From Chryseobacterium sp. KLBC 52 (GTDB taxonomy: Bacteria; Bacteroidota; Bacteroidia; Flavobacteriales; Weeksellaceae): a stretch of DNA of 64,000 nt. Shown piece after piece: positions 8,626 to 16,515 of this stretch (position 1 is the stretch's first letter; every line of letters begins with the position of its first letter). The notes below the pieces were generated by a model that saw nothing but the letters and a program-made list of their open reading frames with translations, was not told where the DNA came from and did no database searches. Location of the stretch: positions 186,001 through 250,000 of the forward strand of contig NZ_QDFZ01000006.1 in NCBI RefSeq assembly GCF_003347605.1. Reading direction: 5' to 3'. A program made the translations under genes and the position numbers.

Positions 8626-9186
8626 ATGATCAAAAAGACTGGAAAAATTGCACTCATCATTATTCTTGGCTTTCTTGTTTTCATAACGGGAAAGTTCTTC
8701 TTAGAATGGAAAAGTGTTGAAGTGGATCACAGTTTGAGTCAAAAACCTCTTTTTAAAGCATTTAATAAACAAAAACAGGCCACTATCTGGAGCCAGGAAG
8801 GTGAAGATGCTAAAACCAATGATTTCAAAATAACATCAGATAGCACAAGTTTTGAGTATTATAGTTGTTATATTAACAGAAATCCAGCACTGAATATTAC
8901 ATTTTCTGTTGGAGATGGTTTTAGCGGCGGCGGCTATCAAATTGATATTTTGCAGAACCGATATAAAGTTTCACCCTATTCTTATACGGATAATATCAAG
9001 CCTCTTGATTTTCTGAATACGGGAGAATATTATAAAGTTCTGGACAGTAAACTTATTCTAAATAAAGAATCTTATGAAAAAGGAGACAGTATCTTCGGCT
9101 ATACCGAACTTAAAATTCAAGAAGGATACGGTCCTGGAAAATACATAGTAGAAGGAAAAGGATATTTTAAAGGTAAAGTAAATTAA
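8626..9186 (+). CDS. Hypothetical membrane-anchored protein
   Basis: This 186-residue protein is not recognised. It has one N-terminal hydrophobic anchor (residues 8-26, IALIIILGFLVFITGKFFL) and a soluble domain predicted to be beta-rich, with repeated polar/aromatic alternation (FEYYSCYINR, GGGYQIDILQNRYKV). This suggests a periplasm-facing beta-sandwich. It starts 5 bp after the DUF2007 gene and ends 7 bp before the FAH gene, so it belongs to the same operon. Confidence 0.7.
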   Translation: MIKKTGKIALIIILGFLVFITGKFFLEWKSVEVDHSLSQKPLFKAFNKQKQATIWSQEGEDAKTNDFKITSDSTSFEYYSCYINRNPALNITFSVGDGFSGGGYQIDILQNRYKVSPYSYTDNIKPLDFLNTGEYYKVLDSKLILNKESYEKGDSIFGYTELKIQEGYGPGKYIVEGKGYFKGKVN

Positions 9187-9193
9187 TTAAGTT

Positions 9194-9799
9194 ATGAAAA
9201 TAATCTGCATAGGAAGAAACTACAGTGAGCATGCAAAAGAATTAGGAAATGAAATTCCTGAGAATCCAGTTATCTTTATGAAACCGGATACTGCTGTTTT
9301 AAAAGGAAATGATTTTTATATCCCTGAATTTTCCAATGATATTCACTACGAGCTTGAAGTGGTATTAAAAATTTCAAAAGGAGGAAAATATATTCAGAAA
9401 GAAACAGCGCATAAGCATTATGAAGAAATTGGTCTTGGAATCGATTTTACAGCCAGAGATCTTCAGAGCGAACTGAAATCAAAAGGGCTTCCATGGGAGC
9501 TTGCCAAAGGTTTCGATGGTTCGGCTGTGGTAAGCAGCTTCTTTAAAAAAGAGAACTTCAGCCTTGAGAACCTTCAGTTTTCATTATTAAAAAACAAAGA
9601 GAAGGTACAGGATGGCAATACGAAAGATATGATGTTCAAATTTGACGATATTGTAGCTTTTGCGTCTCAGTATTTTACATTAAGAGTAGGTGATCTTATT
9701 TTCACAGGAACTCCAAAAGGGGTTGGAAAGGTAGAAGAAAATGATATTCTGGAAGCTTACCTTGAAGAGGAAAAAATCCTTGATATCCGAATATTATAA
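9194..9799 (+). CDS. Fumarylacetoacetate hydrolase (FAH) family protein
   Basis: This 201-residue protein is the length of the minimal FAH domain found in YcgM/FAHD1-like acylpyruvases and oxaloacetate decarboxylases. Visible motifs are CIGRNYSEHAKELG near the start, PVIFMKPDTA, the metal-binding HYELEVVLKISK and GLGIDFTARDLQ, and the closing LIFTGTPKGVG. It probably cleaves C-C bonds of small 2-oxo acids; the substrate cannot be read from sequence. It is the last gene of the run starting at 7455. Confidence 0.88.
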   Translation: MKIICIGRNYSEHAKELGNEIPENPVIFMKPDTAVLKGNDFYIPEFSNDIHYELEVVLKISKGGKYIQKETAHKHYEEIGLGIDFTARDLQSELKSKGLPWELAKGFDGSAVVSSFFKKENFSLENLQFSLLKNKEKVQDGNTKDMMFKFDDIVAFASQYFTLRVGDLIFTGTPKGVGKVEENDILEAYLEEEKILDIRIL

Positions 9800-9831
9800 G
9801 TATTTAATATCAAAGTCTGACAAATTTTTCC

Positions 9832-9839
9832 TATCTTTA
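9832..9839 (+). promoter_or_regulatory. -7-like box (TATCTTTA) for the universal stress gene
   Basis: TATCTTTA differs from TAnnTTTG only in the final base and lies 19 nt before the ATG at 9859. Confidence 0.35.
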
Positions 9840-9858
9840 GGTAACAAAACTAGAGGTT

Positions 9859-10296
9859 ATGATAAATATTGTATTGCCCGTAGATTTTGGGGACAAGACA
9901 GACCAATTGGTGGAGGGTGCCATAAAATTTGCAAAACAGCTTAACGGCAGAATTTACCTGATCCACGTAGCGCCATCAGATATCGGCTTTGCCATTGGCG
10001 ATATGGGATTTCAATATTTTCCGGAAGTGGAAGCCAATGAAATCAGAGAAGAGCTGGTGCAGCTTAATAAAATTGAGCAAAGAATCATCAGTCATGATAT
10101 CGATTGCGAGCACCTTTTAAAACAAGGACTTGCCAAAGATATTATTCTGGAACATGCAAAGGCAAAAAATGCAGACTATATTGTGATGGGATCACATGGC
10201 AGAAGCGGAATTTATGATGTATTCGTGGGAAGCTTAACAAAAGGAATTACGAAAAGTTCAAGTATTCCTGTGCTGGTACTTCCGATTCACGACTAA
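9859..10296 (+). CDS. Universal stress protein (UspA family)
   Basis: This 145-residue single-domain Usp has an N-terminal VLPVDFGDKTDQLVEGAIKFAKQ. The ATP-binding loop is complete in the form G-x2-G-x9-G-S, read in VMGSHGRSGIYDVFVGSLT, followed by the terminal strand SIPVLVLP. Members bind ATP and help cells survive starvation or oxidative stress. It appears monocistronic with its own weak promoter, and a strong bidirectional terminator follows. Confidence 0.9.
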   Translation: MINIVLPVDFGDKTDQLVEGAIKFAKQLNGRIYLIHVAPSDIGFAIGDMGFQYFPEVEANEIREELVQLNKIEQRIISHDIDCEHLLKQGLAKDIILEHAKAKNADYIVMGSHGRSGIYDVFVGSLTKGITKSSSIPVLVLPIHD

Positions 10297-10327
10297 GAAA
10301 AAGAAATTTTAATCGTTAGTAATAAAA

Positions 10328-10359
10328 AAACCGATCAAAGCATAATGTTTGATCGGTTT
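10328..10359. terminator. Bidirectional terminator between usp and the DUF6341 gene
   Basis: A perfect 12-bp stem, AAACCGATCAAA/TTTGATCGGTTT, closes an 8-nt loop with A and T tracts on both sides, between convergent genes. Confidence 0.85.
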
Positions 10360-10379
10360 TTTACTATATAACCAATTAA

Positions 10380-10613
10380 TTAACCTTCTTTTTTGTAGAT
10401 ATTCGGATCGTAGTAAGGGTGCTTACCTTCCGTTGGAGAATAATAGTCTTTATCTTTGTCACCTCCCAGTGTAACCACCAGTACGTAGCACCAATAAGTA
10501 AATAGTACACAGCAAACTATAAATAGAATCCAGTTTAAAACATTTCCAAACGCATCAAAGAAACCGAAAGTCCATTTGAAAACTTTGCTTAAGAATAGAA
10601 AGAAAGACGTCAT
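10380..10613 (-). CDS. Small DUF6341-type membrane protein
   Basis: This 77-residue protein has two hydrophobic stretches (about 3-20 and 26-50, GNVLNWILFIVCCVLFTYWCYVLVV). A conserved-looking polar tail follows (DKDKDYYSPTEGKHPYYDP). It matches my recollection of the flavobacterial family DUF6341, which is usually found divergent from or next to a DUF6427 gene, as here (43 bp apart). The function is unknown. Confidence 0.75.
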   Translation of the reverse strand: MTSFFLFLSKVFKWTFGFFDAFGNVLNWILFIVCCVLFTYWCYVLVVTLGGDKDKDYYSPTEGKHPYYDPNIYKKEG

Positions 10614-10631
10614 TATTTTCCTTTTTTAAAT

Positions 10632-10639
10632 TAACTTTG
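10632..10639 (+). promoter_or_regulatory. -7 box (TAACTTTG) for the DUF6427 gene
   Basis: TAACTTTG lies 16 nt upstream of the ATG at 10656, in the short divergent intergenic region. Confidence 0.5.
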
Positions 10640-10655
10640 TACAAATTTATAAAAA

Positions 10656-11561
10656 ATGTTTAAATTACTTTCAAAAGAAAGCAATATTTTTTCAATTCCT
10701 GTCTATATTGGTTTTCTTCTTTTAGTAGTCATAATATTTAACATACTGAATTTCAACACTTACGAAGCTATAGTTGCCGGAATAACTTTTCTGGGAATTG
10801 CTTTGGCTTATTTTTGTTTTCACAGTATTGCCCTTAATTATCAGACCCATCTGCCGTTATTTTTATATACCTTTTTTATTTTCGGGCTGTATCCCGGAAA
10901 TCTGGATATAGGAATTGCAGTTTCGCTGCTTACCAACTCTTTTCTTATGCTGCTTCTGACCAGTGCGGATGAAGACATCAGGAAAAAGTCCTATGTATTG
11001 GTGGGATCTATTGTGGCCCTGAACTTTATTTTTCTTCCAACGACATGGCCGATGGCTGTTTTTGTCATCATCCACGTGATCGCAACTTCTGCCAAAATTA
11101 CCCTGAACCTCTTCAGGTTTCTTTTGGGAATTGTTTTGATTACATTCAGTTATTTTTCTGTCATGTATTTCATTCAGTTCACGTCATGGAATATTGATTA
11201 TTTTCCGTTTGGAAGAATGAAACCGGTAACGGATTACACAGAACTTTTGCCTTTGGTTCCTGTGGTTCTGATGCTTATTTATGCAGTATATGACCATTTT
11301 AAAAACTATAACAAGAAAAGCCCGATAAGCAGGTATAAATACACTTTCTTATTGGTTTTTTCTGTGGCACAGCTTGTTTCCATCATTTTATATATGAATA
11401 AAAGCTATGAATATCTGCTTCTTCTGGCATTTCCTTCTAGTATTATTCTGAGCAGAATGATGAGATTTTTACCGAAATACTGGATGCGTGAAGCCAGTGT
11501 ATGGGTTATTATTATTAGTTTACTGACCTTTAAAGCAGGTACAGTTTTTGATTTATTTTAG
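10656..11561 (+). CDS. DUF6427-type polytopic membrane protein
   Basis: This 301-residue protein is almost entirely hydrophobic, with about nine or ten membrane helices separated by short polar turns. It matches the flavobacterial DUF6427 family by length, its position beside DUF6341 and its style (FLMLLLTSADEDIRKKSY, YVMYFIQF-type helices). The function is unknown. The family gene often lies near envelope or gliding genes, but nothing here shows that. The DUF3109 gene starts 6 bp downstream, so they form an operon. Confidence 0.75.
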   Translation: MFKLLSKESNIFSIPVYIGFLLLVVIIFNILNFNTYEAIVAGITFLGIALAYFCFHSIALNYQTHLPLFLYTFFIFGLYPGNLDIGIAVSLLTNSFLMLLLTSADEDIRKKSYVLVGSIVALNFIFLPTTWPMAVFVIIHVIATSAKITLNLFRFLLGIVLITFSYFSVMYFIQFTSWNIDYFPFGRMKPVTDYTELLPLVPVVLMLIYAVYDHFKNYNKKSPISRYKYTFLLVFSVAQLVSIILYMNKSYEYLLLLAFPSSIILSRMMRFLPKYWMREASVWVIIISLLTFKAGTVFDLF

Positions 11562-11567
11562 AAAATT

Positions 11568-12152
11568 ATGATTCAGATAGACGATAAATTGATTTCAGAG
11601 GAAATTTTTTCCGAAGAATTTGTTTGCAACCTTACAAAATGTAAAGGTGCATGTTGTGTGGAAGGAGATGTGGGAGCTCCGTTGGATAAAAACGAGCTTG
11701 AGATATTGGACAGTATTTTTGATCAGATAAAACCTTACCTTACTCAGGAAGGAATAAAAGCCCTTGAAGAACAAGGGACATGGACTACTGATCCACACGA
11801 CGGAATGTATGTTACTCCAATGGTGGAGAACCGCGAATGTGCTTATGTAACCTTTGATGAAAAAGGAATTACGAAATGTGGTATTGAAAAAGCGTATGAA
11901 GATGGTGCCGTGGACTGGCAGAAACCTATCTCCTGCCACCTTTACCCGATCCGTGTTACGGAATATTCGGCATTTACGGCATTGAATTATCACGAGTGGA
12001 ATGTATGCAGTGATGCCTGTACCCTTGGAAAAGAGCTTCAGGTGCCTGTTTATAAGTTTTTAAAAACTCCACTGACGAGAAAGTACGGTGAAGAATTTTA
12101 CACTGTTCTGAGCGAAGCTGCTGAAGAATGGAAAAAAGAATATGGTTCTTAA
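11568..12152 (+). CDS. DUF3109 (YkgJ-like) cysteine-cluster protein
   Basis: This 194-residue protein carries the DUF3109 cysteine pattern: CNLTKCKGACCVEGDVGAP near the N-terminus (C21, C26, C30, C31), then ECAYVTFDEKGITKCGIEKAYEDG, ISCHLYPIRV and NVCSDAC. Related CxxxCxxCC proteins are thought to bind zinc or an iron-sulfur cluster. The biochemical role is not established. It is cotranscribed with the DUF6427 gene and followed by a terminator. Confidence 0.85.
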   Translation: MIQIDDKLISEEIFSEEFVCNLTKCKGACCVEGDVGAPLDKNELEILDSIFDQIKPYLTQEGIKALEEQGTWTTDPHDGMYVTPMVENRECAYVTFDEKGITKCGIEKAYEDGAVDWQKPISCHLYPIRVTEYSAFTALNYHEWNVCSDACTLGKELQVPVYKFLKTPLTRKYGEEFYTVLSEAAEEWKKEYGS

Positions 12153-12178
12153 CTGATACGTATTTGAATGAAATATTA

Positions 12179-12204
12179 AAAACCGCAGATCTCTCTGCGG
12201 TTTT
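12179..12204. terminator. Bidirectional terminator between DUF3109 and M16 genes
   Basis: The 11-bp perfect stem AAAACCGCAGA/TCTGCGGTTTT with a TCTC loop lies between convergent genes. Confidence 0.85.
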
Positions 12205-12233
12205 CTTATTTATTAAAGCTTCCCAAAAGTAGT

Positions 12234-15077
12234 TTAATTGGATGTTCCTGCTTTTTTAGCTTCCTCTTTTTTAGCCGTTTCCCAACCATCTTCCGGCATT
12301 AACGTTGCTATATTTTTCTCTTTTGTAAGGTATTTTTTGGCAACACCCTGAAGATCTTTAACCGTAAGTGCTTTTACTTTATCCGGGTAATTCAGAATAT
12401 CGTATTGATCGCTTCCATCCAATTGATTCTGGGCAATACCCTGCAGCCAGAATCCATTGTCCTTAAGACTCGTATTATATTCGTTATATTCTCCTTCTTT
12501 GTATTTATCAAGATCCTTTTGCTCTGGTCCTTTATCTATCAATTTTTGTAATTCTGCCATAGCACTTTTTGTAAGCTTCTCTGCATTTTCAGGACCACAA
12601 GGGAAATTAACACTAAAATCATAAGCACTGTATGGGATCTTACTGAAGCTACCACTTGCACCACCTCCATAAATGCCGCTTTCATCTTCTCTTAGCTTTT
12701 CCAGAACTTTAATGGTAGCGACTTCTCCAAGTGCAGATAATGCCATAGCTTCCTTCTCATTATAAGGAACTTCTCCGCTGTAAGAGATCGTTACCAGACT
12801 CTTCGGTTCTTTTCCTTTTTTATAAACCTTAGTATACCCTCCTTTCACCGGTCTGTAACCTGTATCTTTAAATGTAGAGGATTTTCCTGTTGCGGGAAGT
12901 GAAGCGATATATTGCAGAACTTCTTTTTTAAGCTGCTCTTCATCTATATTTCCTACAAAATAGAAATGAAAATTACCTGCATTGGCAAATTTCTCTTTAT
13001 AAATATCATATGCTTTTCTATAATCTGTATTCGCCCAATCTTTTTCTGTAGGCTCAAGGCCGGTAAATCTTGGGTTTTTCTGATTGATAAATTTGGCGTA
13101 TTCATTAGAAAAATAATATCCCGGATCCGAATCTACATTCGTCAGCATTGCAGACTTTTTTGTTTTATAAGCGTTGAATGCTTCGGGGTCATAGTTTAAG
13201 TCTGTAAAACAGGCATAGATCAACTCCATCGCGGTCTTCAGGTCTTTCTTTGAACTTGTCCCGGAAACACCTTCTGTAAGGCCACCCACATAAGCGCTTG
13301 CACTCACCTGTTTTCCTGCAAGATAGTGTGCAAGATCTGTCTTGGAAAGCCCGGCTAGTCCAGCTTCCAGCAAGGCATCGAATGCGTATTTTGTCTTATT
13401 GTAATCAGCATCGGGAATGACAGACACTCCTCCCAGGCTTATTGCCGCAAAAACAATTTCATCATCTTTAAAATCTGTCTTTTTGAAAGTAACTTTAGCT
13501 CCGTTGCTCAAAGACCATGTAGTGGTTCCTAATTTGGCATCTGCTTCTGTTTTAGCAATTTTCCCTTCGGATTTAAAAGGTTTTATTAAACTTTCAGTTT
13601 TCGTTTTTTCTGCATAAGGTTTAAGATCAGCCATTTTCACATCATCAAATGTCTTCAGAACCATGGCTTCCGTCGGCATGATTATATTATCCTTTTTTGG
13701 ACCTGTAATAACAATGATTCTGCTGTCATCTTTTACCCGCTTTTTGATAATTCCATTGGTCTGTTCCAGTGCTATGGCTGGAAGGATTTCTTTAATATGT
13801 TCATATCCCCAGATAATTCCAGGTATGGGCTCGTGTCTCAGGAAATTGTTCACATAACCATCGATAAGCTCACCGCTTTGGTTTTTATCCCGGTTGTTGT
13901 AAGCCCATTCATAAGAAGAAAGCATCTGATCTTTTGCTCTGTCCAATTCAGATTGGGCAAATCCGAATCTTTTGGCTCTTTCCACTTCTTCCAAAAGAAC
14001 TTTCAGCGCATTGAGCTGGTCTCCGTCTTTTGTCGCTGCTGATCCCTGAAATGCCTCTTTGCTTCTTGCAAAAGTTCCTCCATGATAAACTGAACCATAG
14101 GTAAAAGGAGGATTCGTAGAGTTAATCAGCTCTGCCAATCTGCTGTTCAGCATTATATTTACAAGACCTTCTGCGACAGTTTGATCATATTGCTGAACCG
14201 TGACATCCGGTTGGTACGCTTCAGAATCTTTGATGACGAATTGTACTCCGGAACCTGTTGCATCGGGATCAGTCTCAATGGCTACCAGTGCTTCTTTATG
14301 ATTCGGAAGATCAAAAGATTTTCTTTCTCTGGGTTTTGAAGGATTTTTATATCGACTGAAGTTATTCTTAATCTTTTTTTCTATTTCATCTACATTGATA
14401 TCTCCTACCACAACAATTGCCATCAGATCCGGTCTGTACCAATCCTGGTGGAATTTTCGGATAAGATCGGGTTTGAAGTTCTCCAATACTTCTTTTTTGC
14501 CAATTGGAAGTCTTTCTGCATATTGAGATTGGTATAAAAGTTTCGGAAGGTATTTATCCATCATTCTCTTATCGGGTCCAAGGCCTAATCTCAGCTCTTC
14601 CAGTACCACTCCTCTTTCTTTATTGATTTGTTCATCGGAAAGCGTTGCATTAAATGCCCAGTCTTCCATTACTTTCAGTCCGGCATCCAGATTTCCCGGT
14701 TTATCTAATGGAACAGGAAGCATATAAACCGTTTCGTCAAAACCGGTATACGCATTCAGGTGCTGTCCGAATTTCACTCCGATAGATTGCAAAAAGTCTA
14801 CTAATTTATTATCAGGAAAGTTTTTGGTTCCGTTGAAGTTCATGTGCTCCATAAAGTGAGCCAGTCCTCTTTGATTTTCGTCTTCAAGGATAGATCCGGC
14901 ATTGATTGCCAGACGGAATTCTACTTTTTTCTCAGGTAAAACATTTTTTTTGATATAATACTTCATTCCGTTGGAAAGAGTACCGATTCTTAAGGACGGA
15001 TCCACAGGGATGTTCTGTCCATAGACATTTAGAGACATCAGGAAGATGGCTGAAAACGAGGATAACATTTTTTTCAT
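12234..15077 (-). CDS. M16 family zinc metallopeptidase (two-domain, exported)
   Basis: This 947-residue protein starts with a signal peptide (to about G20) and contains two tandem M16 units, about 30-480 and 500-940. The first has the inverted zinc motif H74-F-M-E77-H78 within RGLAHFMEHMNFNGT, and the third ligand is in GVVLEELRLG about 75 residues later. The second unit lacks HxxEH, as is normal for the inactive half that helps bind substrate. It probably degrades peptides in the periplasm or at the cell surface, like PqqL or Bacteroides pitrilysins. It is a single gene with a -7 box 21 nt upstream. Confidence 0.93.
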   Translation of the reverse strand: MKKMLSSFSAIFLMSLNVYGQNIPVDPSLRIGTLSNGMKYYIKKNVLPEKKVEFRLAINAGSILEDENQRGLAHFMEHMNFNGTKNFPDNKLVDFLQSIGVKFGQHLNAYTGFDETVYMLPVPLDKPGNLDAGLKVMEDWAFNATLSDEQINKERGVVLEELRLGLGPDKRMMDKYLPKLLYQSQYAERLPIGKKEVLENFKPDLIRKFHQDWYRPDLMAIVVVGDINVDEIEKKIKNNFSRYKNPSKPRERKSFDLPNHKEALVAIETDPDATGSGVQFVIKDSEAYQPDVTVQQYDQTVAEGLVNIMLNSRLAELINSTNPPFTYGSVYHGGTFARSKEAFQGSAATKDGDQLNALKVLLEEVERAKRFGFAQSELDRAKDQMLSSYEWAYNNRDKNQSGELIDGYVNNFLRHEPIPGIIWGYEHIKEILPAIALEQTNGIIKKRVKDDSRIIVITGPKKDNIIMPTEAMVLKTFDDVKMADLKPYAEKTKTESLIKPFKSEGKIAKTEADAKLGTTTWSLSNGAKVTFKKTDFKDDEIVFAAISLGGVSVIPDADYNKTKYAFDALLEAGLAGLSKTDLAHYLAGKQVSASAYVGGLTEGVSGTSSKKDLKTAMELIYACFTDLNYDPEAFNAYKTKKSAMLTNVDSDPGYYFSNEYAKFINQKNPRFTGLEPTEKDWANTDYRKAYDIYKEKFANAGNFHFYFVGNIDEEQLKKEVLQYIASLPATGKSSTFKDTGYRPVKGGYTKVYKKGKEPKSLVTISYSGEVPYNEKEAMALSALGEVATIKVLEKLREDESGIYGGGASGSFSKIPYSAYDFSVNFPCGPENAEKLTKSAMAELQKLIDKGPEQKDLDKYKEGEYNEYNTSLKDNGFWLQGIAQNQLDGSDQYDILNYPDKVKALTVKDLQGVAKKYLTKEKNIATLMPEDGWETAKKEEAKKAGTSN

Positions 15078-15098
15078 CTACATTATTTTTTGACCCCT

Positions 15099-15106
15099 CA
15101 AAAATA
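15099..15106 (-). promoter_or_regulatory. -7 box (TATTTTTG) for the M16 gene
   Basis: TATTTTTG on the minus strand lies 21 nt upstream of the start codon at 15077. Confidence 0.45.
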
Positions 15107-15336
15107 TCAATTCTCTTTTCAATTGGCCTTTTAGTAAAGGGTTAAATTGAAGTTAAAAAATTTAAATATTATAAAATGAAAGCAAATTGTTTGTTTTATA
15201 TTATTTAAAATGATTTTTAATTAAAAACATTCATTATTTAATTAAAATAGACTAATTAAAAATAAGCACATTTTCCTAATTGAGCCTAAAATTATTGTTT
15301 AAGCCGTTAGTATATCATCCTTTCTAGACAAAAAAA

Positions 15337-15357
15337 ACCGTTGTGAAACACAGCGGT
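15337..15357 (-). terminator. Intrinsic terminator with no annotated gene in front
   Basis: ACCGCTGTG and CACAACGGT (minus strand) form a 9-bp stem with one G-T pair and a TTT loop, followed by eight T. The LolA-like gene already has its own terminator at 15468-15487, so this one implies a separate short minus-strand transcript. Confidence 0.7.
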
Positions 15358-15370
15358 CTTATTATTTTGA

Positions 15371-15427
15371 TTAAAAAATTTCAGTTACAAACCCTAGCCC
15401 TGATTTCTGAACGCGGCAATATCGCAT
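15371..15427 (-). CDS. Candidate 18-residue peptide upstream of a terminator
   Basis: ATG at 15427 opens an 18-codon ORF, MRYCRVQKSGLGFVTEIF, which ends 13 nt before a strong minus-strand terminator stem and lies 40 nt after the preceding gene's terminator. The placement suggests a short independent RNA of about 100 nt. It may encode this peptide or be noncoding. No clear TAnnTTTG box is visible. Coding status is an inference from position only. Confidence 0.3.
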   Translation of the reverse strand: MRYCRVQKSGLGFVTEIF

Positions 15428-15467
15428 GAAGAAATTTTATTTGATTTCGGGCATATTTTCTATAAAA

Positions 15468-15487
15468 AAACCGGGAATTCCCGGTTT
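15468..15487. terminator. Palindromic terminator after the LolA-like gene
   Basis: A 20-bp perfect palindrome, AAACCGGGAATTCCCGGTTT, is flanked by further A and T, starting 22 bp past the stop codon at 15510. Confidence 0.8.
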
Positions 15488-15509
15488 TGATTGCTTAAAA
15501 AATATTTTC

Positions 15510-16196
15510 TTATTTAAAATCAGCATCCGAAACTCCGGAGTTGATGACTACTTTTGTGGTCTTAATGGTCATTTTCTGACCTCCACCTTCAGCATCTACT
15601 TCAGCCGGGAACTGTATTCCCTCTACTGCCATATAGCTTTTAATGGTTGCTTTACCTTCTCCCGCATCCGTCTTGTACAAAAGACCTGTTGCAGCATCGA
15701 AATAGAACTTTCCTTTGTCTGAAGACAATACATTATAGTCTTTTCCGTCAAGCTTTTCTGCAGATACGGTCTTGAAATTAGAAGCATCAAATGCTAAGGC
15801 ATCCATTGGTTTTCCTTTTTTCAGGTCGGCAATTTTGTCAGCAGGAATATCTGTTTTGGTTCCCATCTGATCAAAATATCCTTTCTCACCGTCAAAAAGC
15901 TGCACCATTTCTTTCCCCATGAAAGATTGTACAGATTTGAATTTATTTCCTAATTTCTTGGTTGTCATTTGGATTTCCATTCCCTGCACAGCCACTGTGT
16001 TATCAGTAATGGTAGATTTTACAGCGTCCAGTTTATCTTTTCCACCTAGCGCTTTGAAATAATTATCAAGAACTTCTTTAGGGGTAAGTTTTGATTGTAC
16101 GGCTTCTGTTTTAGCAGATGCAGCCCCTTTTTTCTGAGCTGCTGCAGGCACTGAGAAAAGTACAGCGCAGAAAAACGGAATGATGATCTTTTTCAT
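15510..16196 (-). CDS. Exported LolA-like/outer-membrane lipoprotein-sorting-type protein
   Basis: This 228-residue protein has a signal peptide (KKIIIPFFCAVLFSVPAAAQ). The mature part begins KLTPKEVLDNYFKALGGKDKLDAVKS, the usual opening of LolA/LolB-fold proteins that Bacteroidota encode in several copies. Beta-rich segments follow, such as VQLFDGEKGYFDQMG and GKFYFDAATGLLYKTD. The fold binds acyl chains or lipidated peptides. Whether this one carries lipoproteins is unknown, and it is shorter and less Arg-rich than a true LolA partner of LolCDE. Confidence 0.7.
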   Translation of the reverse strand: MKKIIIPFFCAVLFSVPAAAQKKGAASAKTEAVQSKLTPKEVLDNYFKALGGKDKLDAVKSTITDNTVAVQGMEIQMTTKKLGNKFKSVQSFMGKEMVQLFDGEKGYFDQMGTKTDIPADKIADLKKGKPMDALAFDASNFKTVSAEKLDGKDYNVLSSDKGKFYFDAATGLLYKTDAGEGKATIKSYMAVEGIQFPAEVDAEGGGQKMTIKTTKVVINSGVSDADFK

Positions 16197-16252
16197 ATTA
16201 TAAATAAAGTTTAAAGAGTAAATATAGGAATATTGGCGGACATACGAATAAA

Positions 16253-16377
16253 TAATGAGTAATGAGCAATTAGTAATTAGTAATGATTGATAATTGATAA
16301 TTGATAATTGATAATTGATGATTGATAATTGATAATTGATAATTGATAATTGATAATTGATAGTTGATAGTTGATGA
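16253..16377. repeat. Heptamer tandem repeat (TTGATAA)n
   Basis: From 16287 to 16377 there are exactly thirteen 7-bp units. Nine are TTGATAA and the rest are TTGATGA or TTGATAG variants. The preceding bases keep the same phase with degenerate units (TAATGAG twice, CAATTAG, TAATTAG) back to 16253. It lies between the LolA-like gene's start and the trigger factor gene's end. Confidence 0.95.
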
Positions 16378-16466
16378 ATGCTCTATATGAACTTTGAAAA
16401 CAAAAACCCGGCCATTAGTTTACCGAATACATGTGACGTAATTTTTAGAAAAGATTTACAACAAAA

Positions 16467-16492
16467 AAAACCGCCAAAGAATTGACGGTTTT
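16467..16492 (-). terminator. Intrinsic terminator after tig
   Basis: AAAACCGTCAA/TTGGCGGTTTT (minus strand) forms an 11-bp stem with one mismatch and a four-base loop, followed by T on the transcript. Confidence 0.7.
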
Positions 16493-16515
16493 CAAATATT
16501 TATATCTGAGTATAA

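Larger units (their letters stand above)
15078..15509. other. 432-bp intergenic region with two terminators and an 18-codon ORF
   Basis: The region contains the M16 promoter box (15099-15106), an AT-rich stretch with no visible signal (15110-15320), a minus-strand terminator (15337-15357), a short minus-strand ORF (15371-15427) and a second palindromic terminator (15468-15487). Confidence 0.6.
16197..16515. other. 319-bp intergenic region carrying a heptamer array
   Basis: Apart from the 7-bp array (16253-16377) and the trigger factor terminator (16467-16492), no gene or RNA was seen. Confidence 0.6.

Noticed and set aside
16253..16377. CRISPR array
   Set aside because: The units are 7-bp head-to-tail repeats without spacers, and there are no cas genes in the window.
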